A stretch of DNA of 12,572 nt. Source: JACQGZ01 sp050695215 (lineage in GTDB: Bacteria; Sysuimicrobiota; Sysuimicrobiia; Sysuimicrobiales; Humicultoraceae). The DNA lies in assembly GCA_050695215.1 (NCBI GenBank), contig JBOGSD010000131.1, positions 1-12,572 of the forward strand, read 5' to 3'. The position numbers were made by a program, and so were the translations under genes. This document shows, in pieces, positions 6,147 through 12,363 of this stretch. Each line of letters starts with the position of its first letter. The first letter of the stretch is position 1. A model generated the notes under the pieces. That model worked only from the letters and a program-made list of their open reading frames with translations, had not been told where the DNA came from and ran no database searches.

Positions 6147-7415
6147 ATGGATCTGATCATCCGCGGCGCCGCGCTGCCGGGGCGCGAAGGCCCCCACGAC
6201 ATCGGCATCCGCGGCGACCGCATCGCCGCCATCACTCCCCGGCTGACGGCACCAGGCGCGCGGGAGATCGATGCCGCCGGCGATCTGGTCACGCCGGCCC
6301 TCGTCGAGCCCCACCTCCATCTGGACGCGGTCCTCACGGTGGGCCAGCCCCGGCACAATCGCACCGGATCGCTCTTCGAAGGGATTGAGATCTGGGCCGA
6401 ACGCGTCAAGTCGCTGACGCACGAGGACGTGAAGCGGCGAGCGACCACGGCCTTGAAGTGGATGCTGGCGCACGGCGTCACGTACGTGCGCACGCACGTC
6501 GACGTCTGCGACCCCTCGCTCACGGCGCTGCAGGCGCTGCTGGAGGTGCGGGAGGAGGTCGCCGACGTCATCACGCTGCAGATCGTGGCCTTCCCTCAAC
6601 AGGGCATCTACTCGTTCCCCGACGGGGAAGCGCTGATGACACGTGCCGTGGAGATGGGGGTGGACGTGGTCGGCGGGATCCCCCACTACGAGTGGACCCG
6701 CGAGTACGGGGAGCACGACGTGCGCACCGCCCTGCGCCTGGCCGCCGAGCACGACCGGCTGGCCGACCTGCACTGCGATGAGACCGACGACGATCAGTCC
6801 CGCTTTCTCGAACTGCTGGCGGCGGAAACCATCCGGCTGGGACTGGGGGGCCGCGTCACGGCCAGTCACACCACGGCCATGCATTCCTACAACAATGCCT
6901 ACGCTTATCGCTTGATCCGCTGGATGCGCCACGCCGGCGTGCACTTCGTCACCAACCCGCTGGACAACGCCGTCCTGCAGGGCCGTTTCGACGCCTATCC
7001 CATCCGCCGCGGGTTCACGCGCGTGAAGGAACTGCTGGCCAATGGCATCAATGTCTGCATCGGCCAGGACTCGATCATGGATCCGTGGTACCCGCTGGGG
7101 GTAGGCGACCCGCTGCACGCCTGCTACGTCATGGTGCACTACGGCCACATGTCGGGGCGAGATGAACTGGAGATGATGCTCGACCTGGTGACGACTCGCG
7201 CGGCGGCCTGCTTCGGCGTTGAGGATTACGGGCTGGAAGAAGGGAAACGCGCCGACCTGGTGCTCTTCGACGCCCCCACCGCGGTGGACGCGCTGCGCAC
7301 CCTCGCCGCCCGGCGCGTCGTGATCTCGCGCGGGCGGATCGTCGCGGAGACCCAGCCCGCCCGCTCGACGGTGCGCTGGCAGGGACGGGAGGAGGAAGTC
7401 CGCCTTCTCATCTGA
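6147..7415 (+). CDS. codA: Cytosine deaminase-like amidohydrolase (CodA family)
   Basis: A 422-residue metal-dependent amidohydrolase, colinear with E. coli CodA along its whole length. CodA deaminates cytosine to uracil and ammonia in the cytosol. The metal ligands are visible: EPHLHLD (His56, His58), DLHCDETDD (His209 and general acid/base Glu212) and Asp308. FPQQGI (149-154) carries the substrate-binding Gln151, and SHTTAMHSYN (240-249) includes His241. In E. coli the loop reads GHDDVFDPWYP; here it is GQDSIMDPWYP (306-316). The CodA specificity residue Asp314 is therefore Ser309, and the preceding His is Gln. The substrate may be another aminopyrimidine or related ring. I chose ATG 6147 because it begins the conserved sequence (MDLIIRGAALPG); upstream in-frame codons overlap the divergent gene. 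The stop overlaps the permease start as TGATG. Confidence 0.85.
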   Translation: MDLIIRGAALPGREGPHDIGIRGDRIAAITPRLTAPGAREIDAAGDLVTPALVEPHLHLDAVLTVGQPRHNRTGSLFEGIEIWAERVKSLTHEDVKRRATTALKWMLAHGVTYVRTHVDVCDPSLTALQALLEVREEVADVITLQIVAFPQQGIYSFPDGEALMTRAVEMGVDVVGGIPHYEWTREYGEHDVRTALRLAAEHDRLADLHCDETDDDQSRFLELLAAETIRLGLGGRVTASHTTAMHSYNNAYAYRLIRWMRHAGVHFVTNPLDNAVLQGRFDAYPIRRGFTRVKELLANGINVCIGQDSIMDPWYPLGVGDPLHACYVMVHYGHMSGRDELEMMLDLVTTRAAACFGVEDYGLEEGKRADLVLFDAPTAVDALRTLAARRVVISRGRIVAETQPARSTVRWQGREEEVRLLI

Positions 7416-8239
7416 TGGCCGAGCTCCAGACCGCACCGCCCGCCGTACGTCCCCGCGCTCCCGAACGCTCCCGCCGGCTCTTCGCCGATTTGGGGTCGTG
7501 GACGGCCTTCGCGCTCTTTGCCATCGTGGCGTGGGAGGTGGCCTCCCGCTTGTATGCCGCGCCGTACCTTCTCCCGGCGCCCTCGCAGATCATGCGCGCC
7601 CTCACGGAGGATTACCGGCTGGTCCTCTTCTACGCGGGGGTGACCACCCAGGAAATCGTCCTAGGCTTCATCATCGGTTCAGCCGTGGCGCTGCTGGCGG
7701 CGATGCTCTTCGTCTGGCTGCCCCGGGTTCTGGAGAACTTCCTCTACCGGATAGTCGTCACCCTCAACAGCACGCCCTTCGTCGCCCTGGCGTCGTTGAT
7801 CGTGGTGTGGTTCGGGCTGGAGCTCCGCAGCAAGGTGATCGTGGCGGGGCTCTATACCTTCTTTGCCGTGCTCTACCACACGCACAAGGAGTTCATCTCG
7901 GTGGACTCGATGCGGGAACACCTGATGGACGTCTACAACGCCACCTGGCTGCAGCGGATGCTGCTGCTCAAGCTGCCCTCGGCCCTGCCCATCATCTTTA
8001 CCAGCCTCAAGGGTGGGGTGATGGCCGCGGTGAACGGAGCCATCGTGGGAGAACTCTTCGGGGCGTTTGAGGGGTTGGGGTACATGATCCTGGACTCGCG
8101 GTATGTCGGCAACACCGTGCGGGTCTTCCTGGCCGCGGTCTTCTGCACGCTGATCGGATGGGTGCTGCTCGGTCTCGTCACGGTTGCCGAACGGCTGCTG
8201 CTGCCGTGGCACGTCAGCATGGCACGAGAGAGGTCGTAA
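7415..8239 (+). CDS. ABC transporter permease (SsuC/TauC family)
   Basis: A 274-residue inner-membrane permease of the binding-protein-dependent family that carries nitrate, sulfonates, taurine and thiamine-precursor pyrimidines. Hydrophobic segments lie at about 29-47, 80-101, 113-134, 140-156, 190-212 and 236-258. PYLLPAPSQIM (50-60) is the family N-terminal signature. The cytoplasmic EAA loop that contacts the ATPase runs from about 160 to 200 (residues YNATWLQRMLLLKLPSALP). The ATG at 7415 overlaps the deaminase stop (TGATG), so the two are translationally coupled and very probably function together. The substrate is not readable from this subunit. Confidence 0.9.
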   Translation: MAELQTAPPAVRPRAPERSRRLFADLGSWTAFALFAIVAWEVASRLYAAPYLLPAPSQIMRALTEDYRLVLFYAGVTTQEIVLGFIIGSAVALLAAMLFVWLPRVLENFLYRIVVTLNSTPFVALASLIVVWFGLELRSKVIVAGLYTFFAVLYHTHKEFISVDSMREHLMDVYNATWLQRMLLLKLPSALPIIFTSLKGGVMAAVNGAIVGELFGAFEGLGYMILDSRYVGNTVRVFLAAVFCTLIGWVLLGLVTVAERLLLPWHVSMARERS

Positions 8240-8264
8240 GGACCATCACACAGGGGGGTGGGAA

Positions 8265-9251
8265 ATGATGCGCGTCGCATTCCGCATTCTCGTCCTGGGG
8301 GTCGCCCTGGCGCTGTTGGCGTCAGGGGCTGTGACCGCCCAGGGCCAAAAGGTCTCGATCATCGAGGCCTGGTTCATTCACAACGAGTCGATGGGCGATC
8401 CCGTCGCCGTGGAGAAGGGCTTCTTCGGGAACCTGCAGGTGCAGGTCATCGGCGGCGGACCAGGGCTCTCTCCCATCGACCGGGTCATGGCCAAGGCGCG
8501 CGCCGGCGAGATCGTCCTCGGCGTGGATTACCCCTACAACATCCTGGAGGCGCGGACGAAACAGAAGCTGCCGCTGGTCGTGGTGGCTCACGACTTCCAG
8601 GATTCGGCGATCCATCTGCTGTCCTGGGTCCCCCTGAAGTCGCCGCGCGACGTGCGGGGGAACGTGGCGACCTGGATCGGCTACGACAAGCAGATCAAGG
8701 CGATGATCGGCCCCGATTGGGCGCGGCGGATCAAGGTGGTCAACCAGTCCGGCGACCCCGCCACCATCGGCGTGTGGATGCAGAAGAAGGTCCAGTTCGC
8801 CCACGCCATGGGCTACAACGAGGTGCTCGTGGCCAAGCGCGAGGTGAAGGAGAAGTACTACGTCTACTCTTACGCCAAGGACTTCGGGATGCGCTGGCCG
8901 GAGAACGTCCTCTTCACCACCGAGGACATCATCAGGAAATACCCTCAGGTGATCCAGCAGTTCGTCACGGGACACTACCGGGGATTCCAGTACGCCTTCG
9001 CGAACCGGCAGGAAGCGGCGACGATCCTTCTCAAGTTCAACAAGAACCTGGACTCGGCGCACGAGATCGCCGGGATGGACTTCCTCGCCTCGATCATGGT
9101 CACCGCCGGGACGCGAGCGAACGGACTGGGCCACGTCAGCCCGGCGGCATGGGACCGGTTGGGCAGCGACCTCTCACGCGCGGGTCTCCTGAAGAACGCC
9201 AACATCAAGGCCGCGTACAGTACCAAGTTCCCGAGCGGAGTGAAGCCGTAG
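8265..9251 (+). CDS. Periplasmic substrate-binding protein (NMT1/SsuA-like)
   Basis: A 328-residue secreted binding protein for the neighbouring ABC importer. Residues 1-25 are a Sec signal peptide (MMRVAFRILVLGVALALL core, AVTA cleavage box before Gln26). There is no lipobox Cys, so the mature protein would be free in a periplasm unless retained otherwise. The body resembles the NMT1/THI5-SsuA-TauA fold family: GDPVAVEKGFF (41-51), GADYPYNI-like segment VDYPYNILEA near 87-96, then a long helical C-terminal lobe. The start is ATG 8265 or 8268, after the G-rich AGGGGGGTGGG. It lies 25 bp after the permease stop. Ligand identity is open; gene context favours a nucleobase-like compound. Confidence 0.85.
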   Translation: MMRVAFRILVLGVALALLASGAVTAQGQKVSIIEAWFIHNESMGDPVAVEKGFFGNLQVQVIGGGPGLSPIDRVMAKARAGEIVLGVDYPYNILEARTKQKLPLVVVAHDFQDSAIHLLSWVPLKSPRDVRGNVATWIGYDKQIKAMIGPDWARRIKVVNQSGDPATIGVWMQKKVQFAHAMGYNEVLVAKREVKEKYYVYSYAKDFGMRWPENVLFTTEDIIRKYPQVIQQFVTGHYRGFQYAFANRQEAATILLKFNKNLDSAHEIAGMDFLASIMVTAGTRANGLGHVSPAAWDRLGSDLSRAGLLKNANIKAAYSTKFPSGVKP

Positions 9252-9258
9252 GGGGCGC

Positions 9259-9314
9259 GGGGGTGAGGTTCGGACCGGTCGAAAGGCAGGATACGACCGC
9301 CGAACCTCACCCCC
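9259..9314 (+). repeat. Long intra-operon hairpin between binding protein and ATPase genes
   Basis: A perfect 15-bp inverted repeat, GGGGGTGAGGTTCGG (9259-9273) with CCGAACCTCACCCCC (9300-9314). It continues inward, after a 2-base bulge, as a second stem CGGTCG (9276-9281) with CGACCG (9294-9299) around a 12-base loop. It begins eight bases after the binding-protein stop. No T-run follows, so it is unlikely to be a standard terminator. A hairpin here could protect the 3' end of the upstream mRNA, so that binding protein is made in excess over ATPase, as known for other ABC operons. It could also be a member of a dispersed palindromic family. Confidence 0.75.
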
Positions 9315-9363
9315 TTCGCCCTTACGCAACCTCAACCCCTCGCACACTCGCCTGCACCCATAC

Positions 9364-10209
9364 ATGACTGAGCCCATCATCAAGATGGAAGGCGTCTCCA
9401 AGACCTATGAGGTCGCGCGACTGCCAGGTCCGCTGGGACGGCGGCTGGGGGATCAGGTCCTGGACGTCGTGGCCGGATTCACCCTGAGGGTGCGGCAAGG
9501 CGAGTTCGTCTCCATCATCGGCCCGTCGGGATGTGGCAAGACGACGGTGCTGTTCATGCTCGCCGGTCTCCGCGATGCCACCGAAGGCCGCATCGAGGTG
9601 TGCGGCCGGCCGCCCCGCGAGGCGGTGCGGGCGGGATTGTCCGGGGTGATCTTCCAGCAGCCGATTCTGTTTGAATGGCTGACGACGGTCGACAACGTCC
9701 TGCTGCCGTTGCGGCTGCGTGATCCACGGTGGTGGTTCTGGCCTCCGCGCCGCCGCCGCTACCTCCAGACTGCCCGCGACCTGCTGCGGACGGTCGAACT
9801 GGACGCCTTCGCCTCGTATTACCCGGACAAACTCTCTGGGGGGATGCAACAGCGGGCCGCCATCGCCCGCGCCCTCACGGTCGATCCGAAGGTCCTCCTG
9901 CTGGACGAGCCGTTCGGGGCGCTCGATGAGATCACGAGAGACAGGATGAACCTGGAGCTGCTGCGCCTCTACGCCGACCGCGGCCTGGCGGTCATCTTCG
10001 TCACCCACTCCATCGAAGAGGCGGTCTTCCTCTCCGACCGCGTCGTGGTGATGAGCCGGGGGCCGTCGGCGCGGACCGGTTCGAGCATCGTCCGAGAGGT
10101 GCGGGTCAGCCTTCCGCGCCCGCGGCTACTGGCGCTGAAGGAGGATCCGTCCTTCTTTCAGATGGTGCGGGAAGGACGGGCAGCGCTTCGCGAGGCCCAG
10201 CCCGTCTGA
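9364..10209 (+). CDS. ABC transporter ATP-binding protein (SsuB/TauB family)
   Basis: A 281-residue ATPase that powers the importer from the cytosolic side. All motifs are intact: Walker A GPSGCGKTT (53-61), Q-loop FQQP (97-100), signature LSGGMQQR (157-164), Walker B VLLLDEP (177-183) and H-loop His215 in VTHSIEEA. It has two departures from the usual nitrate/taurine ATPase. One is an insert of about 12 residues before the first core strand (LPGPLGRRLGD, 20-30). The other is a Trp/Arg-rich insert in the helical domain (PRWWFWPPRRRRY, 121-133). The start ATG at 9364 has no Shine-Dalgarno and lies 112 bp after the binding-protein stop, beyond the hairpin. It may have its own start signals or weaker translation. 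It ends 27 bp from the convergent SHOCT gene. Confidence 0.9.
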   Translation: MTEPIIKMEGVSKTYEVARLPGPLGRRLGDQVLDVVAGFTLRVRQGEFVSIIGPSGCGKTTVLFMLAGLRDATEGRIEVCGRPPREAVRAGLSGVIFQQPILFEWLTTVDNVLLPLRLRDPRWWFWPPRRRRYLQTARDLLRTVELDAFASYYPDKLSGGMQQRAAIARALTVDPKVLLLDEPFGALDEITRDRMNLELLRLYADRGLAVIFVTHSIEEAVFLSDRVVVMSRGPSARTGSSIVREVRVSLPRPRLLALKEDPSFFQMVREGRAALREAQPV

Positions 10210-10236
10210 TCCGCGGTAGCAGTTCTCTTTCGTTGA

Positions 10237-10662
10237 TCAAAGCAGACGTCGTCGCTGTTCGTACTCCTCGGGCGAGACTTCCCCCTTGGCCATCCGCACC
10301 TGCAGCACAGAGAGTGCCTCTGACGCGCCCCGCCTCGGCCGGAGCAGCAGCACGACCGCGGGGACTGCCAGCGCGAACAGCACTCCCCAGAAGATCAATG
10401 CCTGGAAGCCCCACCCCCAGACCATTGGCATCATGCCGCCCATCATCCCACCCCTGGCCCCCAGGCCCATCATGCCGTCGGACATACCCATCATCTGTCC
10501 CATCATGGGCATACACACCCGGGCCATCTGGGCTATATCATCGGGGGGAGCGTCCGGCGCCATCATGCCCGGCGAAGGCATCGGCCCGGGCAACTGTGCC
10601 GCGGCCACCCCCGTCAGTCCCAGTATTATCATCACGAGCGTTCCGAGCGTCCTCCCCCGCAT
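10237..10662 (-). CDS. Met-rich envelope protein with C-terminal SHOCT domain
   Basis: A 141-residue protein. Residues 1-22 look like a signal peptide (MIILGLTGVAAA) with likely cleavage near Ala22. Residues 28-80 contain 17 methionines, mostly in MM pairs spaced by Gly (MPMMGQMMGM, GGMMGGMMPM), plus one Cys (Cys50). Residues 84-107 are a membrane helix. The last 28 residues match the SHOCT short C-terminal domain (LQVRMAKGEVSPEEYEQRR), which would be cytosolic. Met clusters of this kind bind Cu(I) in several envelope copper proteins, so copper binding is a reasonable inference but not shown. The gene is coupled to the upstream tlpA-like gene: its Shine-Dalgarno overlaps that gene's stop. Its exact biochemical role is unknown. 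Confidence 0.75.
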   Translation of the reverse strand: MRGRTLGTLVMIILGLTGVAAAQLPGPMPSPGMMAPDAPPDDIAQMARVCMPMMGQMMGMSDGMMGLGARGGMMGGMMPMVWGWGFQALIFWGVLFALAVPAVVLLLRPRRGASEALSVLQVRMAKGEVSPEEYEQRRRLL

Positions 10663-10668
10663 GTCAGG

Positions 10669-11277
10669 TTACCTCCTCATCAGTCGCTGAATGTGATCGA
10701 TCATCCATTCCTCGGCAACCGCCCCGACGTGCTTCCCGACGATAACACCTTGCTGATCAACAACGAACGTCTCCGGAACGCCGTAGACCCCGAAGTCGAT
10801 GCTGATCCTCCCGGTTCGGTCCATCCCGTTGGGAAAGGTCTGGTTGAACTGGCGGATGAACTCCCTGGCGGGACGGTCCTGATCCTGGATGTTGACTCCG
10901 ATGACTACCACGCCCTGGTCACGAAACCGCTCCCACACCCGCTGTAACCGCGGTGCTTCCTCGTAGCAGGCCGGATAGCACCAGGACGCCCAGAAGTTCA
11001 CGATCAGGATCTTCCCGCCAAGAGCACTGGTATCGAGCGTTCCCCCGCTGAACAGACTGAACTGAAAGGTTGGCGCCGGACGACCAACCAGGGGCGACGG
11101 AATGGCCCGCGGGTTGCGCGTGAAACCGTAGGCCAGGAGGGCGATGAGGGGAAGCACGAGGGCGAGCGCGACGAGAATGGCCCGCCGGAGCCCAGGTTGG
11201 TGGACCGACCCTCGGGCGGAACCCGCAGCGGGCAGCGACAGTTGGTCGCCGCCGTCTTGATCAAGCACCGACCCCAT
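10669..11277 (-). CDS. TlpA/CcmG-like membrane-anchored thioredoxin-fold protein with CXXXC site
   Basis: A 202-residue protein with one N-terminal membrane helix (33-52) and an extracytoplasmic thioredoxin-fold domain of the TlpA/ResA/CcmG type. LVGRPAPTFQF (63-73) opens the domain, KILIVNFWASWC (89-100) is the core strand, and GVPETFVVD (166-174) holds the cis-Pro (Pro168). The redox site reads WCYPACYEEAP: Cys100 and Cys104 are separated by three residues, whereas the family norm is CXXC. CXXXC is the spacing of copper-binding Sco proteins, but the rest of the domain is TlpA-like and lacks the Sco His context. I use ATG 11277, with GAGGGAG just upstream. It is first in a two-gene leftward unit, divergent from the propeller gene. 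Confidence 0.85.
   Translation of the reverse strand: MGSVLDQDGGDQLSLPAAGSARGSVHQPGLRRAILVALALVLPLIALLAYGFTRNPRAIPSPLVGRPAPTFQFSLFSGGTLDTSALGGKILIVNFWASWCYPACYEEAPRLQRVWERFRDQGVVVIGVNIQDQDRPAREFIRQFNQTFPNGMDRTGRISIDFGVYGVPETFVVDQQGVIVGKHVGAVAEEWMIDHIQRLMRR
10671..10677 (-). promoter_or_regulatory. Shine-Dalgarno of SHOCT gene overlapping tlpA-like stop
   Basis: On the minus strand AGGAGGT lies eight bases before the ATG of the SHOCT gene (10662). It includes the first base of the TAA stop of the tlpA-like gene (10671-10669). This consensus site fixes the start at 10662 and implies that ribosomes finishing the first gene can load the second. Confidence 0.75.
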
Positions 11278-11310
11278 GCTCCCTCGCGACAGATCTCAAC
11301 ACGGGCAGCC

Positions 11311-11327
11311 TACTATTGACGATAGTA
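11311..11327. promoter_or_regulatory. Candidate BlaI/CopY-family operator
   Basis: TACTAT-TGACG-ATAGTA is a perfect 6-bp inverted repeat with a 5-bp spacer, in the gap between two divergent genes. Known BlaI/MecI/CopY operators are dyads built on TAC(T/A) and GTA arms, so the shape fits. A regulator of that family is encoded at 12364. The palindrome covers the -35 of the predicted rightward promoter and the -10 of the predicted leftward one, so bound repressor would block both. Binding is inferred. Confidence 0.6.
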
Positions 11328-11341
11328 CCATCCCCCGGCAA
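11312..11341 (-). promoter_or_regulatory. Predicted leftward promoter for tlpA-like/SHOCT unit
   Basis: On the minus strand TTGCCG (11341-11336, 4 of 6 to TTGACA) is followed after 18 bases by AATAGT (11317-11312, 4 of 6 to TATAAT). The -10 lies inside the left arm and spacer edge of the palindrome. The predicted start near 11305 leaves a leader of about 28 bases to the ATG at 11277. Confidence 0.4.
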
Positions 11342-11345
11342 GAAT
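11316..11345 (+). promoter_or_regulatory. Predicted rightward promoter for propeller/BlaI unit
   Basis: TTGACG (11316-11321, 5 of 6 to TTGACA) is followed after 18 bases by AAGAAT (11340-11345, 4 of 6 to TATAAT). The -35 forms the centre of the palindrome 11311-11327. The predicted start near 11352 gives a leader of about 45 bases before the ATG at 11397. Confidence 0.45.
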
Positions 11346-11396
11346 GTGGAATGAAGCTTGTTCGGGCGCGCATGAGAGGTTCTACGGGGGTGACGG

Positions 11397-12350
11397 ATGC
11401 CACCTGCCAGGAGTCGGAAGACGGTCCGGGGCGGCGCTCTTGGCCGAAGACGCGGGAGAGGCGCGTCGGTTCGACGGCGCTGGGGATGGGTCTTAGGCCT
11501 CGTCGTTGTCGCAGGGCTGGCCATTCTGGTGATCAGCCTCAGGGCGGACCGCGCGAACACGGGGGGAATCGCGGTGCTGAGGACCGCGGACTTCCACTCC
11601 CTGGCGTTCAGCCCGGACGACCCGAACGTCGTCCTCTTCGGTCACCACAACGGCGTGATGCGGAGCGAGGACGGAGGCCGCACCTGGGCTCCCCTCGCCG
11701 CGCGGCCGAACTTCGACGCGATGGGGCTGGCGGTGAGCCGGGCAAACCCCAAGCGAATCTACATGGCGGGTCATAACATCTTCTTCATGAGCGACGACGG
11801 CGGACGCTCGTGGGGACCTGTCTCTCACGATCTTCCGGGGACGGATATCCACGCATTTGCCATGAGCCCCACCGATCCCGCTCGACTCTACGCCTTCGTC
11901 GTGGGGTACGGCACCTTCATGAGTACGGACGGAGGGCGCCGGTGGCGGCTCCTCCCGGGCAATCTCCCGGGCGACCTGATGGCGTTGGCGGCCGCGGGAG
12001 GGAACCCAGAGGTGCTGTATGCGGGAAGCATGAGGCTGGGGATGCTGCGCTCGCCGGATGGTGGTCGCACCTGGGCGGCGACGACGGGTCTTTCGCTCTC
12101 GAGGGTCTTTACGCTGGCCGTCGATTCGACGCGCCCGGAGACAGTGTACGCCGGAGGCGCCGGTGGCCTCTACAAGAGCAGAGACGGCGCCGCGACCTGG
12201 GAGAAGCTGCCGTTTCCGGCGAGTCACGCGATCGTGGTGGCTGTCAGCCCCGCCCGTCCCGACACGCTCCTGGGCATCGCGGCGGATGACGGCCAGGGCA
12301 TCGTTCACCGGAGCGTCGACGGGGGCATGACCTGGAACGCCCATCCGTAG
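11397..12350 (+). CDS. Membrane-anchored Asp-box (BNR/sortilin-like) beta-propeller protein
   Basis: A 317-residue protein with a strongly basic N-terminal tail (Arg-rich, 5-29) and one membrane helix (about 30-48), so the rest should face outward. Six Asp-box repeats of the form SxDGGxTW are visible, starting at residues 90, 132, 176, 219, 261 and 306 (SEDGGRTW, SDDGGRSW, STDGGRRW, SPDGGRTW, SRDGAATW, SVDGGMTW). Their spacing of about 42-45 residues suggests a six-bladed propeller like sialidase-fold and Vps10/YCF48-type proteins. Such folds are often annotated as glycosyl hydrolases, but I see no sialidase Arg triad, so enzymatic activity is doubtful; a binding or sensing role is as likely. 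The ATG at 11397 follows GGGGGTGACGG. The BlaI-family gene follows after 13 bp, implying co-transcription. Confidence 0.85.
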   Translation: MPPARSRKTVRGGALGRRRGRGASVRRRWGWVLGLVVVAGLAILVISLRADRANTGGIAVLRTADFHSLAFSPDDPNVVLFGHHNGVMRSEDGGRTWAPLAARPNFDAMGLAVSRANPKRIYMAGHNIFFMSDDGGRSWGPVSHDLPGTDIHAFAMSPTDPARLYAFVVGYGTFMSTDGGRRWRLLPGNLPGDLMALAAAGGNPEVLYAGSMRLGMLRSPDGGRTWAATTGLSLSRVFTLAVDSTRPETVYAGGAGGLYKSRDGAATWEKLPFPASHAIVVAVSPARPDTLLGIAADDGQGIVHRSVDGGMTWNAHP

Positions 12351-12363
12351 GGCGAGAAACCCG

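Noticed and set aside
6080..6574. N-terminal extension of the CaiB-like protein by about 165 residues
   Set aside because: The extension is antisense to the deaminase gene, Ser/Arg-rich, and absent from the family. The start at 6079 gives the normal N-terminus and length.
5991..7436. A 481-codon open frame on the minus strand
   Set aside because: It is antisense to the CodA-like gene, which has unmistakable amidohydrolase motifs. No domain is visible in the antisense product.
9259..9314. Hairpin as an intrinsic terminator
   Set aside because: No T-run follows either arm in either direction, and the same-strand ATPase of the same transporter lies just beyond it.
10669..11277. A true Sco-family protein because of CXXXC
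   Set aside because: The flanking WASW, the VPETF cis-Pro region and the lack of the Sco His context place it with TlpA/CcmG; only the Cys spacing is Sco-like.
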